Of a stretch of 64,000 nucleotides of DNA, positions 7,319 to 15,693 are shown piece after piece. Each line of letters starts with the position of its first letter. The first letter of the stretch is position 1. The translations under genes and the position numbers were made by a program. The DNA is taken from contig NZ_JRPB02000004.1 of the NCBI RefSeq assembly GCF_000765695.2, positions 1-64,000 of the forward strand. The letters run 5' to 3'. Below the pieces are notes generated by a model. That model did not search any database. It saw nothing but the letters and a program-made list of their open reading frames with translations, and was not told the DNA's origin. This DNA comes from Helicobacter sp. MIT 11-5569. Lineage in GTDB: Bacteria > Campylobacterota > Campylobacteria > Campylobacterales > Helicobacteraceae.

Positions 7319-8024
7319 TTGGGAAGAGCTTTATAAGCTGGAATTTGTGTATTTTAAAGATTGTTATTCAACTTGCGATTCTTATTGTTGTAAAAATTTC
7401 TTAGGAGAAAACTTCAAGATTTTAAACCAAAAAGCCGTTACACTTGCACTTTTAGAAGGAGAATATGAATATTATAGGCAAAAAGGTGGAATCCAAAACA
7501 TAACAACACCCGCAAAAAAAGAGGAATTTACGCTCAAAAATGGTAAAAAATTTGTGCTATATTTTCTCTCTTGTGAATGCTCTGGGCTTTGTAACCCACA
7601 CTCAATGCGTCCGCTTCTATGTAGAATCTATCCTTATTTTCCGCGTGTTAGTGCTAAAGGAGAGATTTTAGGATTCTTTCCAGCAGCGTTGATGGATTTG
7701 TTTTATAGTTCCAGCCTTACTCACCCTTGCACTTTGGCTAGAGTGCATAGTATAGAGCTAGAAAAGCAGCTTAGGCAAAATCTTCAAGTCCTTTTAGAGA
7801 TTCCACTTTTTATTTTTGTTTTTCGCGCTGCGGAAGTTTTGGCTATGTCTTTGCAAAAATATTTAGGCAATGTGCATATTGATACGATAGAACAGAAAGA
7901 TAAATTTTTGCATAAACTTGAATGGAGTTTGTTAAGCAATAAAGCTTGGAATAATGAGGAATTTAAGGAATCCATTGTGCAAATTTATACGCAAATAGCA
8001 GAGATTTATGGGGATTTCTTATGA
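7305..8024 (+). CDS. YkgJ-like cysteine-cluster protein
   Basis: A 239-aa protein with two Cys groups, C20-x3-C24-x3-C28-C29 and C90-x-C92-x3-C96...C106, the latter within GLCNPHSMRPLLCRIYPYFP. This fits the YkgJ family of putative zinc- or iron-binding proteins, whose biochemical role is mostly unknown. It overlaps the carrier gene before it by 14 bases and the acetyltransferase gene after it by four (ATGA). Tight coupling implies that it acts in the same pathway, perhaps as an iron-dependent oxidase or a methyl- or acyl-modifying enzyme. That role is a guess. Confidence 0.7.
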   Translation: MQVINWEELYKLEFVYFKDCYSTCDSYCCKNFLGENFKILNQKAVTLALLEGEYEYYRQKGGIQNITTPAKKEEFTLKNGKKFVLYFLSCECSGLCNPHSMRPLLCRIYPYFPRVSAKGEILGFFPAALMDLFYSSSLTHPCTLARVHSIELEKQLRQNLQVLLEIPLFIFVFRAAEVLAMSLQKYLGNVHIDTIEQKDKFLHKLEWSLLSNKAWNNEEFKESIVQIYTQIAEIYGDFL

Positions 8025-8932
8025 AAAGCTATAATTTTAAGCAAGTCAAAGAAATTTTTAAAATCCTAAAAGATAAAGATACGCTTTTAATCCATAGCGC
8101 ATTACAGAATTTAGGACGATTAGAGGGAGAAGAGTTTTCTAGGATTCCACAAGTTTTTAGGGATTTTTGTTTGGATTTGAGTGCGCGAAACACGCTTATT
8201 GTGCCGACTTTTAATTATGATTTTCCCAAAACACACTATTGCGACTTAAGGGAGCAAAAAAGCGTGATTGGAATCTTGAATGAAAGTTTGCGGAAGGTAG
8301 CTAAATATCGGAGCAATCACCCGATGTTTAATTTCGTAGGTTTTGGTGAAAATGCTCAAGCAATTCTTTCTGCAAACACATTAGAAAATAATCCTTTTAG
8401 CAAAGATAGTGTGTATTCTCGCTTAAAGGAACAAAATGCTTTAATGCTGTTTTTGGGTATTGATATACGCGTTTGCACTTTTGTCGTTTATGTTGAGGCT
8501 ATGTGTGGTGTGAAATATAGGTTTTTTAAGCCATTTTTGGGAGAAATTATCACAATGGAGAGCGAGAGATTCCAAACAGAGTTTTATCATTTTTGCCGCC
8601 CGATGGATGATGGCGCAAAGGTAAGTTATGTACGACTTTTAAAGGAATTATTAGCAAATGGAATCTTGCAATTCTTCCCTCTTGGAGCAAGTGGAATCTA
8701 TGTATTAAGAACACAAGAGCTTTTTAGTTTTCTTCAAAATCGCCTTAAAGAAGAACCTTTTTTCTTGCTAACTAATCCCCCTAAGGCTTATTATTGTTAT
8801 GACAAAGAAGCACAAGTAGAATCCCTTGAGAGAGAAGACTTTAGCGGGGGGGGGGGGGATTTAATCGCTCTTTATACAGCTTTAATAAGCTGTTATTTTT
8901 ACATTACTCTAAGTAAAAAGACTAGGGGGTAA
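8021..8932 (+). CDS. AAC(3)-type N-acetyltransferase with poly-G tail
   Basis: A member of the aminoglycoside 3-N-acetyltransferase fold family (PF02522). Similar members occur in flagellin and surface glycan clusters and acylate amino sugars. Family features are LIHSALQNLG near the start, VPTFNYDF and RSNHPMFNFVGFG. At codon 276 the frame enters a G13 tract, then 24 hydrophobic and basic residues (LIALYTALISCYFYITL) that look non-native. A paralogue at 9962 has no such tail. With G14 the tail becomes another short frame; with G12 a stop (TAA at 8862-8864) follows almost at once. So tract changes alter the C-terminus and perhaps coupling to the next gene. Confidence 0.75.
   Translation: MKSYNFKQVKEIFKILKDKDTLLIHSALQNLGRLEGEEFSRIPQVFRDFCLDLSARNTLIVPTFNYDFPKTHYCDLREQKSVIGILNESLRKVAKYRSNHPMFNFVGFGENAQAILSANTLENNPFSKDSVYSRLKEQNALMLFLGIDIRVCTFVVYVEAMCGVKYRFFKPFLGEIITMESERFQTEFYHFCRPMDDGAKVSYVRLLKELLANGILQFFPLGASGIYVLRTQELFSFLQNRLKEEPFFLLTNPPKAYYCYDKEAQVESLEREDFSGGGGDLIALYTALISCYFYITLSKKTRG
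8846..8858 (+). repeat. Poly-G tract (G13), phase-variation candidate
   Basis: Thirteen consecutive G residues near the 3' end of the acetyltransferase gene. This length is typical of slipping contingency tracts in this group. In the present length the frame stays open to 8932, three bases before the formyltransferase start. Confidence 0.9.
8876..8893 (+). terminator. Hairpin with T-rich tail between two operon genes
   Basis: ACAGCTT and AAGCTGT form a perfect 7-bp stem around the loop TAAT, followed by TATTTTT. It lies just after the poly-G tract, inside the extended reading frame. Ribosomes passing in the open frame would cover it, whereas early termination would expose it. It could act as a conditional terminator or attenuator for the downstream genes. 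Confidence 0.45.
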
Positions 8933-8935
8933 TGT

Positions 8936-9733
8936 ATGGTAAGGTTTGCACAAATTTTAATTTTGGGCAATGGAAATTTACCTTTATGGATTTTAAAAGC
9001 GTTACAATCCTCTTCTTATGCTTTACAATGCGCTTCTTTTAAGGAATCTAATCTTTCATTTTTTGGTAACTATTGTAAAAAACAAAAAATATCCTATACA
9101 AATTTTACGCAAAGTTCTGCTTTAAAGGATTATCTCTCTAGTATTACACAAGAATGCCTAATCATTAGCGCAAATAATTATTATATCTTTCCGCCTGAAA
9201 TTTTAGAGAAAAATACTCTAAAAATTATCAATTATCACAATTCTTTGCTCCCTGCTCATCGTGGATTAAATGCGCAAATGTGGAGCATTTTTGAAGAAGA
9301 TAAAGAAAGTGGAATCACTTGGCATTGTGTGAATAAAGATATTGATTGTGGGGATATTATACTTCAAAAGCACATTGATTTAGGTTTGGAATATACTTAT
9401 TTTACGCTCACGCAAGAGCAATTAAAAAGTGCTTATAACGCTTTTGTAGAAATTAAAGACAAAATTTTAGAATGGAATTTTGATTGCACAAAACAAGAAC
9501 ATTTCAAAAAATCTACTCTGCATCTTAAAAAAGATTTACCAAATAATGGCTTTTTGGATACAACTTGGAATACACAAAAACAATGGGCTTTTTTGCGTTC
9601 TATGGATTGTCAAAAAAGCGGAGCAATTCCTCTGCCAAAAGTTATGCAAAATGGCAAAATCTATACGATTTTAAACTACACCAAAAACGAAAAAGACGCA
9701 ATCCATCTAACATTAAAGGAATCTAATGAATAG
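8936..9733 (+). CDS. Formyltransferase-family protein (probable sugar N-formyltransferase)
   Basis: This 265-aa protein has the formyltetrahydrofolate-dependent transferase fold. The motif IINYHNSLLPAHRG contains the expected Asn99-x-His101, and DIDCGD supplies Asp137, completing the Asn-His-Asp site of PurN/Fmt enzymes. It lacks the tRNA-binding C-terminal domain of Fmt in recognisable form, and the setting argues for N-formylation of an amino sugar or a carrier-bound amino acid. The ribosome site AGGGGG (8924-8929) lies 6 bases before the ATG. The end overlaps the second carrier gene by eight bases. Its expression may depend on the poly-G and hairpin region just upstream. Confidence 0.8.
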   Translation: MVRFAQILILGNGNLPLWILKALQSSSYALQCASFKESNLSFFGNYCKKQKISYTNFTQSSALKDYLSSITQECLIISANNYYIFPPEILEKNTLKIINYHNSLLPAHRGLNAQMWSIFEEDKESGITWHCVNKDIDCGDIILQKHIDLGLEYTYFTLTQEQLKSAYNAFVEIKDKILEWNFDCTKQEHFKKSTLHLKKDLPNNGFLDTTWNTQKQWAFLRSMDCQKSGAIPLPKVMQNGKIYTILNYTKNEKDAIHLTLKESNE

Positions 9734-9959
9734 TTTAAAACAAATCTTGCAAGAGACAATTCCAGATATAAACCTTGAGAGTTGCGATTTTATCGCTGAT
9801 GGTTTTTTGGATTCGTTTGCGCTAATGGCTTTGATAGAAAAACTAGAAAGGCATTATCAAGTTAGTATTTTTGGAGAAGAGATTGATATTGAAGATTACA
9901 CAAATCTCAATACAATTTCAACTTTTCTAAGCAAAAAGAATGTTTTATTAAAGAATTAG
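9726..9959 (+). CDS. Second acyl carrier protein
   Basis: A 77-aa carrier protein with the motif GFLDSFALMALIEKLE; Ser30 should carry phosphopantetheine. It differs clearly from the carrier encoded at 7067, so the operon has two dedicated carriers, perhaps for two acyl groups or two steps. The start lies inside the end of the formyltransferase gene, and the next gene begins two bases after its stop. No symbol is given because the substrate is unknown. Confidence 0.8.
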   Translation: MNSLKQILQETIPDINLESCDFIADGFLDSFALMALIEKLERHYQVSIFGEEIDIEDYTNLNTISTFLSKKNVLLKN

Positions 9960-9961
9960 CG

Positions 9962-10744
9962 ATGCAGCTTGTTAAATTTAAAGATAAAATTTACACAACA
10001 CAAATGCTAGAAGATACTCTTTGTGCGCTTGGAGTTCAACGCGGAGATAGTATCTGTGTGCATACAGAGATTTGGCGTTTTGGGATTGCGTTGCAGAGCA
10101 AAGAAACTTTTAATAAAGCCATTCTTGATATTTTTGTTAAGATTTGTGGCGATGAGGGAAATGTATTGATTCCAACTTTTACTTATAGTTTTTGTGAAAA
10201 TAAAATCTTTGATGTGTGTAATACACCTTCAAAAGTTGGAATGCTAGGAGATTTCTTTTTAAAAAATGGAGCAATACGCACACATTGCCCGATTTTTTCT
10301 TTTGCTATTAAAGGGAAGTTAGCTAAAGAATTATGTCAAATTAGCAATGAAGCACTAGGTAAAGATTCTATTTTTGATAAAATGCTTCATCTTAATAGCA
10401 AAATTCTTACATTTGGTAATCAGTATCTAGGATATACTTTTGTGCATTTTGTCGAGTCTGTTGCAAATGTTCCTTATCGTTTTGACAAAACTTTTAGCGG
10501 AATCTTAAAAGATGAGTTGGGTTTGGAATCTCAAAAAAGTGTCGTCTATAAAGTCCGACATCTCGACCAAGATAGCATTCTTGATTATGTAAAAATTGCA
10601 CATTTTTTAAAAGATTTAGGGATTTTAAAAGTTATGGAATTTGGAGGAGGGGATATTGGAGTTATGGATTATAAAATGGCTTTTAATACGCTTTTAGAGC
10701 AATTCCAAAAAGATTCCAAATTTTTTTTAAAAGAATCTCTATAA
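9962..10744 (+). CDS. Second AAC(3)-type N-acetyltransferase
   Basis: A 260-aa member of the aminoglycoside 3-N-acetyltransferase family (PF02522) and a paralogue of the protein at 8021. Shared family features include CVHTEIWRFG, LIPTFTYSFCENKIFD, TPSKVGMLGDFF, HCPIFSFAIKG and HFVESVANVPYRFDK. It is more likely an acyltransferase of a surface sugar than a drug-resistance enzyme, given the carrier-protein genes beside it. It is the last gene of the operon; the next operon, flgB-flgC-fliE, has its own sigma54 promoter. Confidence 0.8.
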   Translation: MQLVKFKDKIYTTQMLEDTLCALGVQRGDSICVHTEIWRFGIALQSKETFNKAILDIFVKICGDEGNVLIPTFTYSFCENKIFDVCNTPSKVGMLGDFFLKNGAIRTHCPIFSFAIKGKLAKELCQISNEALGKDSIFDKMLHLNSKILTFGNQYLGYTFVHFVESVANVPYRFDKTFSGILKDELGLESQKSVVYKVRHLDQDSILDYVKIAHFLKDLGILKVMEFGGGDIGVMDYKMAFNTLLEQFQKDSKFFLKESL

Positions 10745-10753
10745 ATAGATATT

Positions 10754-10771
10754 TTGGAACAAAACTTGCTT
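10754..10771 (+). promoter_or_regulatory. Sigma54 (RpoN) promoter of flgB operon
   Basis: TTGGAACAAAACTTGCTT fits the -24/-12 pattern: GG at 10756-10757 and GC at 10768-10769 are separated by exactly 10 bases. Transcription would start near 10781, before the flgB ribosome site. RpoN control of rod genes is established in Helicobacter and Campylobacter. Confidence 0.85.
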
Positions 10772-10806
10772 TACTCTATGGTAAGTTTATCTTTTTAGGA
10801 GTTACT

Positions 10807-11241
10807 ATGAGTATTTTTAGTTATAGCCCAGCACGTGAATTAGCACAAGAAGCACTAGACCATAGAGCATTGCGCCGTGATATGATTGCTAGTAATATCG
10901 CTAATGTTTCTACTCCTATGTATCGTCCAAAAGATGTAAATTTTGAACAAATGATGGCATTAAAAGCAGATGAGATTTTTAATCGCAATCGTGATTTGGA
11001 GCTTGATGTCGCAATTACTAACAAAAATCATTTGTTGCCAGCAAAAGATATAAATCCTTATCAACCAACAATGTTTTATCGTGATGGACATTTAGCAAGA
11101 AATGATGGCAATAGCGTAGATTTAGATATTGAAACAAGTGAAATGGGTAAAAATGATATTATGTATCAAGCAATTGTTGGAGCATTGCGTAAGCAAGGTG
11201 GAATCTATACTTATGCTGTTGAATCTTCAAGAAATATTTAA
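10807..11241 (+). CDS. flgB: Flagellar basal-body rod protein FlgB
   Basis: FlgB forms part of the proximal rod that crosses the periplasm. The 144-aa length and the N-terminal rod motif DMIASNIANVSTPMYRPKDV fit the family, as does the helical C-terminal end. The ATG has AGGAG upstream. It leads a flgB-flgC-fliE set in the order known from H. pylori, behind a sigma54 promoter. It is exported by the flagellar type III system without a cleaved signal. Confidence 0.97.
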   Translation: MSIFSYSPARELAQEALDHRALRRDMIASNIANVSTPMYRPKDVNFEQMMALKADEIFNRNRDLELDVAITNKNHLLPAKDINPYQPTMFYRDGHLARNDGNSVDLDIETSEMGKNDIMYQAIVGALRKQGGIYTYAVESSRNI

Positions 11242-11253
11242 TAAGGGGAATAA

Positions 11254-11754
11254 ATGTTTTTATCAAGTTTTGATATTAGCGGCTATGGACTTTCAGCCCA
11301 ACGCCAAAGAGTAAATTTAATCTCAAGTAATATTGCCAACGCAAATACCACGCGAACGGACGAAGGCGGACCTTATAGAAGAAGAGAATTAGTGCTAAAA
11401 GCATTTGATTTTGATAAAGTTTTAAATCAAAAGTATGAAAAAAGCAATAATTTGTTAGAATATGAAGATCCATTAGATGAAATGGATAGTTTTGATGAGC
11501 AGCGTAAGCCCAAGCCTACGCTAATGAGTGTTTATGTTGATAAAATCGTGCGCGATGATACTCAACCTAAAATGAAATACGAACCAAGCCATCCAGATGC
11601 AAATTCTGAAGGTTATGTTGCGTATCCAAACATTAATCCTGTTGTAGAAATGGCAGACTTGATTGAGGCATCAAAAGCTTATCAAGCAAATGTCGCAGTC
11701 TTCCAAAGTGCCAAAAATATGGCTTCTACAGCAATTTCAATGTTCCAGGCATAA
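11254..11754 (+). CDS. flgC: Flagellar basal-body rod protein FlgC
   Basis: Proximal rod protein partnering FlgB. The 166-aa sequence has the rod-family start FDISGYGLSAQRQRVNLISS with NIANANTTRT, and the conserved end NPVVEMADLIEASKAYQAN, which forms the rod coiled coil. It lies 12 bases after flgB with its own ribosome site (AAGGGGA). Confidence 0.97.
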   Translation: MFLSSFDISGYGLSAQRQRVNLISSNIANANTTRTDEGGPYRRRELVLKAFDFDKVLNQKYEKSNNLLEYEDPLDEMDSFDEQRKPKPTLMSVYVDKIVRDDTQPKMKYEPSHPDANSEGYVAYPNINPVVEMADLIEASKAYQANVAVFQSAKNMASTAISMFQA

Positions 11755-11764
11755 AGGATTATAA

Positions 11765-12082
11765 ATGGAAATTAAAAAATATGGGGTGGATTTAGAGAAG
11801 CTTAACTCTAAACTTCAAGATGTCCCTAATTTATCGCCAAACCATGACTTAAATCCACCTACAAAAAGTTTTGGCAGTATGCTAAAAGAAGCAGTAGATG
11901 AAGTCAATGCTTACCAAAAAACAACCGAACAAGCAATGGCAGATATGGCAACAGGTCAAATTAAAGATTTACATCAAGCAGCTGTTGTTATTGGAAAAGC
12001 AGAAAATAGCATGAAACTAATGCTTGAAGTGCGCAACAAAGCAATTAGTGCTTATAAAGAATTAATCAAAACACAAATGTAA
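11765..12082 (+). CDS. fliE: Flagellar hook-basal body protein FliE
   Basis: FliE joins the MS ring to the proximal rod and is among the first proteins exported. The 105-aa size and the C-terminal motif DLHQAAVVIGKAENSMKLML are characteristic. It is the third gene of the sigma54-driven rod operon and ends three bases before the penicillin-binding protein gene. Confidence 0.97.
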   Translation: MEIKKYGVDLEKLNSKLQDVPNLSPNHDLNPPTKSFGSMLKEAVDEVNAYQKTTEQAMADMATGQIKDLHQAAVVIGKAENSMKLMLEVRNKAISAYKELIKTQM

Positions 12083-12085
12083 TCT

Positions 12086-13843
12086 GTGAATAGCACACAA
12101 TCTAAAAAAGCAGGGAAAATCCTGCTGCTATTTATCTTAATAGCCGTAGGATTTTGTATTTTCTTAGGAACGATTTTTTACCGCAATTTTACAGAGCGCA
12201 AACTTCCAAATCTCCAAACCAAACGCATTGAAAGTGCAATTAGGGGGAATATTTATAGCAGTGATGGATTTTTACTAGCTTCTAGTAAAAAGGTTTATAA
12301 AGCTGTGGTAAATACCTATAATATTAATCCACAAAAAAAAGAATTATTTATTAATCTTTTTAGTATTTATAGCAAGATTCCAAAGCAAGAAGTCAGAAAA
12401 AAGCTAGAACAAAAAGGCAATGTAACACTCTCTTATAGTATAGATTCTAAAAGCGCGAGTTATTTAAAGCAACTGAATTTAAAACTCAATCAACTTGATG
12501 TTTTTCAAAGCTATGAAGATAAAAATGGAAATATTTTTAAATATGGATTATCCATAGTTGAGAGTGGAGAATCGCGTGATTATCTCTATGGAGATAGTAT
12601 GGAGCCAATTTTGGGCTATATTAATAAAGAAAATGATTCTAAAACTACACGTGTAAATGGTGTTAAAGGGATTGAAAAAAGTTTTGATGCAGAGCTTGAG
12701 CCAAATAGTGATTTGTTAATGATTGGCGAGCGTGATATTGGTTTTAATGTTATACTTAATAAGAATTCCGCTTTTAAAGAGCGCGTTGATGGCTATGATG
12801 TGATTAGCTCTATTCCTTTAAAACTGCAAAAAAAAGTAGAACGTTTGATTGACCGCTATGCGTTAGAATTGGGAGCAAAAGAAATTCTAGTAGGCATTAT
12901 GGAAAGCAAAAGCGGGAAGATTCTAAGTTTAGCAAGCAATGTGCGCTTTAACCCCAATGCTATTACAAGACAAGATTACGCAAAACTCAATGCAAATGCT
13001 ATTGAATACTCTTATGAACCCGGAAGTATCATTAAACCTATTATTTATGCAATGCTTTTAGATAAAAATTTAGTGCGACAAGATGAAATTATTGATTTGG
13101 AAAATGGGCGTTTCAAGCTAGATAAATTCACTATCACAGATACACATAAATTAAAATCTTCAAGTGTTGAAGAAGTGTTGCTTTATTCTAGTAATATTGG
13201 TATGGCAAAAATCGCACAACGCCTAAGCCCAGCAGAATATAATGCGGGTTTGCAAGCTTTTGGCTTTGGAAATTTAAGCGGGATTGACTTGCCTTATGAA
13301 CGTATGGGTATTATTCCAGATTCTAGGAGATTTCGTAGTGAAGTGTATCGTGCAACTGCTTCTTATGGCTATGGTTTGCGCACAACCTTTATCCAAATGT
13401 TAAAAGCTTATAATACAATTATTAATCATGGAATCGCTTATGAGCCTTATTTGGTGGAGTATCTTCAAGATTCTAAGTTAATTCGCTATAAGATAAAACA
13501 CCAAACTCCTATTAGGATTATTAGTGATAATACAGCAAATGCAGTCAAAAATACACTGATTAAAGTCGTCAGTGATGGCACAGGAAAGACTGCTCAAGTC
13601 CCAGGAATTACCATAGGAGGAAAAACAGGAACGGCTCATATTGCACAAGGAGGAAAATATGTAAGCAAATACAATAGCTCTTTCTTTGGTTTTGCGAGTG
13701 ATAAAGCGGGTAATGAATACACTTTTGGTATTAGTGTTTTTGAGCCTAATGAAACGAATGCTTATTTTGCTGCACGCACAGCCGTCCCACTTTTTAGAGA
13801 AGTGGTAGAGCTACTTATTAAAGAGGGGTATCTAAAGCAGTAG
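12086..13843 (+). CDS. ftsI: Class B penicillin-binding protein (FtsI/PBP2)
   Basis: A peptidoglycan transpeptidase anchored by one N-terminal membrane helix (residues 11-33). The non-catalytic domain is followed by the penicillin-binding domain with the active-site motifs SIIK (in YEPGSIIKP), SSN and KTG (in GGKTGTA). The 585-aa length fits. The GTG start lies three bases after fliE, and H. pylori has the same gene in this position. The exact subtype, septal FtsI or elongation PBP2, cannot be settled by eye; H. pylori annotation uses ftsI. Confidence 0.88.
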   Translation: MNSTQSKKAGKILLLFILIAVGFCIFLGTIFYRNFTERKLPNLQTKRIESAIRGNIYSSDGFLLASSKKVYKAVVNTYNINPQKKELFINLFSIYSKIPKQEVRKKLEQKGNVTLSYSIDSKSASYLKQLNLKLNQLDVFQSYEDKNGNIFKYGLSIVESGESRDYLYGDSMEPILGYINKENDSKTTRVNGVKGIEKSFDAELEPNSDLLMIGERDIGFNVILNKNSAFKERVDGYDVISSIPLKLQKKVERLIDRYALELGAKEILVGIMESKSGKILSLASNVRFNPNAITRQDYAKLNANAIEYSYEPGSIIKPIIYAMLLDKNLVRQDEIIDLENGRFKLDKFTITDTHKLKSSSVEEVLLYSSNIGMAKIAQRLSPAEYNAGLQAFGFGNLSGIDLPYERMGIIPDSRRFRSEVYRATASYGYGLRTTFIQMLKAYNTIINHGIAYEPYLVEYLQDSKLIRYKIKHQTPIRIISDNTANAVKNTLIKVVSDGTGKTAQVPGITIGGKTGTAHIAQGGKYVSKYNSSFFGFASDKAGNEYTFGISVFEPNETNAYFAARTAVPLFREVVELLIKEGYLKQ

Positions 13844-13870
13844 CTCTCTTGCGATTCTAATTTTAATTGC

Positions 13871-15652
13871 TTATTCTGCTTGAGAAGGCTCTTCTTGCCA
13901 TTCTTCTTTTGTAAAAATAATACCAATCGCTTCAATTAAATGTGAGGCAATATCAGCAATAAATGCGCTATCATTTAAAATAGAAGTTCCATTTGCTATA
14001 CTAATTTTTTCTTCACTGATGAGTTCTTCTACATCACGCATATTTTTATAATCAAACTCTTTTGGCATGTCTTTTGCAGCAAGGAGTTGTTTTAAGATTA
14101 ACTGCATGTTTTCATCTTTCATCACTTTTAGTTCTTCTACGCTTCTTAAGAGCATTCCTAAGTCCTTGCGCATTGTATTATATTTTTCTGCTAAATAAGG
14201 ATTTTTAGACTTAGAATATGCTTTTATATTTGCTTGGATAAGTTTTAAGTTTTTTGTCGCTTCTGTAAGGTTGCGTGCCGCAATCTTAAAAGAATAAATA
14301 CGATTTGTTCTATATTCATCTTCTACTAAATATCCTTGAGCTTTTGTTGAAAATCCCATTATTGCATCAAAAAGCACCTTAATCTTACGTTTATATAAAT
14401 AATCTAAATCCACATCACCACTAAACCATTTTTTGTTTTTGACAATGGAATCAAAACTTTCTTTGCCTCTAATATCACTACGATTGAAGCCAATAGTGTG
14501 TGCTATAAGCGCATAAGCATTGTTATACAAATGCACAGATTCTTTTTGCAAAGCATCAATAGCTGCGTCTGGATATTCTATAATGTTGGAATCTAAATAT
14601 AAAGGAGCGTCCATATCCCTATCTCTTGGGGCTTTGACTATTTTATCAAGCACATAGACAATTTGTCGGATAAATAAGGAGATGAAAAGCACCGCCACGA
14701 GGTTAAACAAAGTATGGAAAAGTGCTGTTTTTAGTGCATAATTTTCTGCACTGATTCCTAAAAATTCTGCAATGATATTGACTAACTTTACAAAAAATGG
14801 AAATGAAATAATTACAATTAATGCAATTGTAAAATTAAAAATACAATTTGCGATTGCTAACTTTTTACCTTCAATGTTTGTGCTAAGGCTTGCAATAACA
14901 GCAGTTACTACTCCCCCAACACTTGTCCCAAGTGTCGCGGCAAGAGCATTTTCAAAACCAATTTGCCCACTAATGAGCGCAGAGATAATAATCGCTAGGG
15001 TTGCATGGCTACTTTGCACGATTCCTGTTGTGAGCGCACCAAGTCCTACAAAGATTAATACTCCTTTAAACCCCTCAAAGTTAAAACGTGATAAATCTAC
15101 AATTTCCTTATAAGATTCAAATCCTACTTTAATATAATCTACGCCTAAAAAGAAGAAGCCAATTCCCATAAAAATTGCTCCAATTCCTTTTAGAACGCTG
15201 TCTTTTTGGAATCCTAAAAGCACTCCACATACGATTAAAGGAATCGCAAGCATAGAAATATTGATACTTGTTAATCCAACAATCAACCAAGAACCAGCAG
15301 AGTTTCCTAAGTTTGCTCCAAATAAGATTCCAATACCTTGTGCAAGTGTAATTAATCCAGCAGAAAGGAACGAGATGGAGATTACAGATACAAGCGTAGA
15401 AGATTGCATAAGAATTGTTGTTACAACCCCAAACACAATACTTTTTAAACGTGTGTCTGTAGATTTTGTAAGAATATTTTCTAAAATCCCCCCACTAAAT
15501 GTTTTGAATCCTGTGCTTAATTGCATCATTCCTACGAGTAAAATTGCAACTCCTGCTAAAATTTGTGCAATTTCTGGAAGGACAACCAAAAAATACATTA
15601 AAGCCACAGCTAAAATCATCAAAGAATAGCGTTTAATATTTTGCATTTGCAT
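13871..15652 (-). CDS. Na/Pi cotransporter family protein with PhoU-like tail
   Basis: A 593-aa inner-membrane protein of the NptA/PF02690 family, which couples phosphate movement to sodium. Two inverted repeats each carry the QSS signature, QSSTLVSVISIS and QSSHATLAIIIS, within glycine-rich hydrophobic helices. The last 230 residues are charged and helical, like the PhoU-type domain often fused to these transporters. It ends only 27 bases from the end of the convergent PBP gene. Phosphate as substrate is inferred from family. Confidence 0.88.
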   Translation of the reverse strand: MQMQNIKRYSLMILAVALMYFLVVLPEIAQILAGVAILLVGMMQLSTGFKTFSGGILENILTKSTDTRLKSIVFGVVTTILMQSSTLVSVISISFLSAGLITLAQGIGILFGANLGNSAGSWLIVGLTSINISMLAIPLIVCGVLLGFQKDSVLKGIGAIFMGIGFFFLGVDYIKVGFESYKEIVDLSRFNFEGFKGVLIFVGLGALTTGIVQSSHATLAIIISALISGQIGFENALAATLGTSVGGVVTAVIASLSTNIEGKKLAIANCIFNFTIALIVIISFPFFVKLVNIIAEFLGISAENYALKTALFHTLFNLVAVLFISLFIRQIVYVLDKIVKAPRDRDMDAPLYLDSNIIEYPDAAIDALQKESVHLYNNAYALIAHTIGFNRSDIRGKESFDSIVKNKKWFSGDVDLDYLYKRKIKVLFDAIMGFSTKAQGYLVEDEYRTNRIYSFKIAARNLTEATKNLKLIQANIKAYSKSKNPYLAEKYNTMRKDLGMLLRSVEELKVMKDENMQLILKQLLAAKDMPKEFDYKNMRDVEELISEEKISIANGTSILNDSAFIADIASHLIEAIGIIFTKEEWQEEPSQAE

Positions 15653-15693
15653 CTCTCTAAATGTGATAAAGCGAAATTATATCTTACTAAAGC

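Noticed and set aside
8936-9733. Formyltransferase as methionyl-tRNA formyltransferase (fmt)
   Set aside because: The C-terminal tRNA-binding domain is not recognisable, the protein is short (265 aa) and it sits among carrier-protein and acetyltransferase genes, not with def.
9962-10744. Aminoglycoside resistance gene
   Set aside because: The AAC(3) fold family is widely used to acylate amino sugars. The operon context and a paralogue three genes upstream argue against drug resistance.
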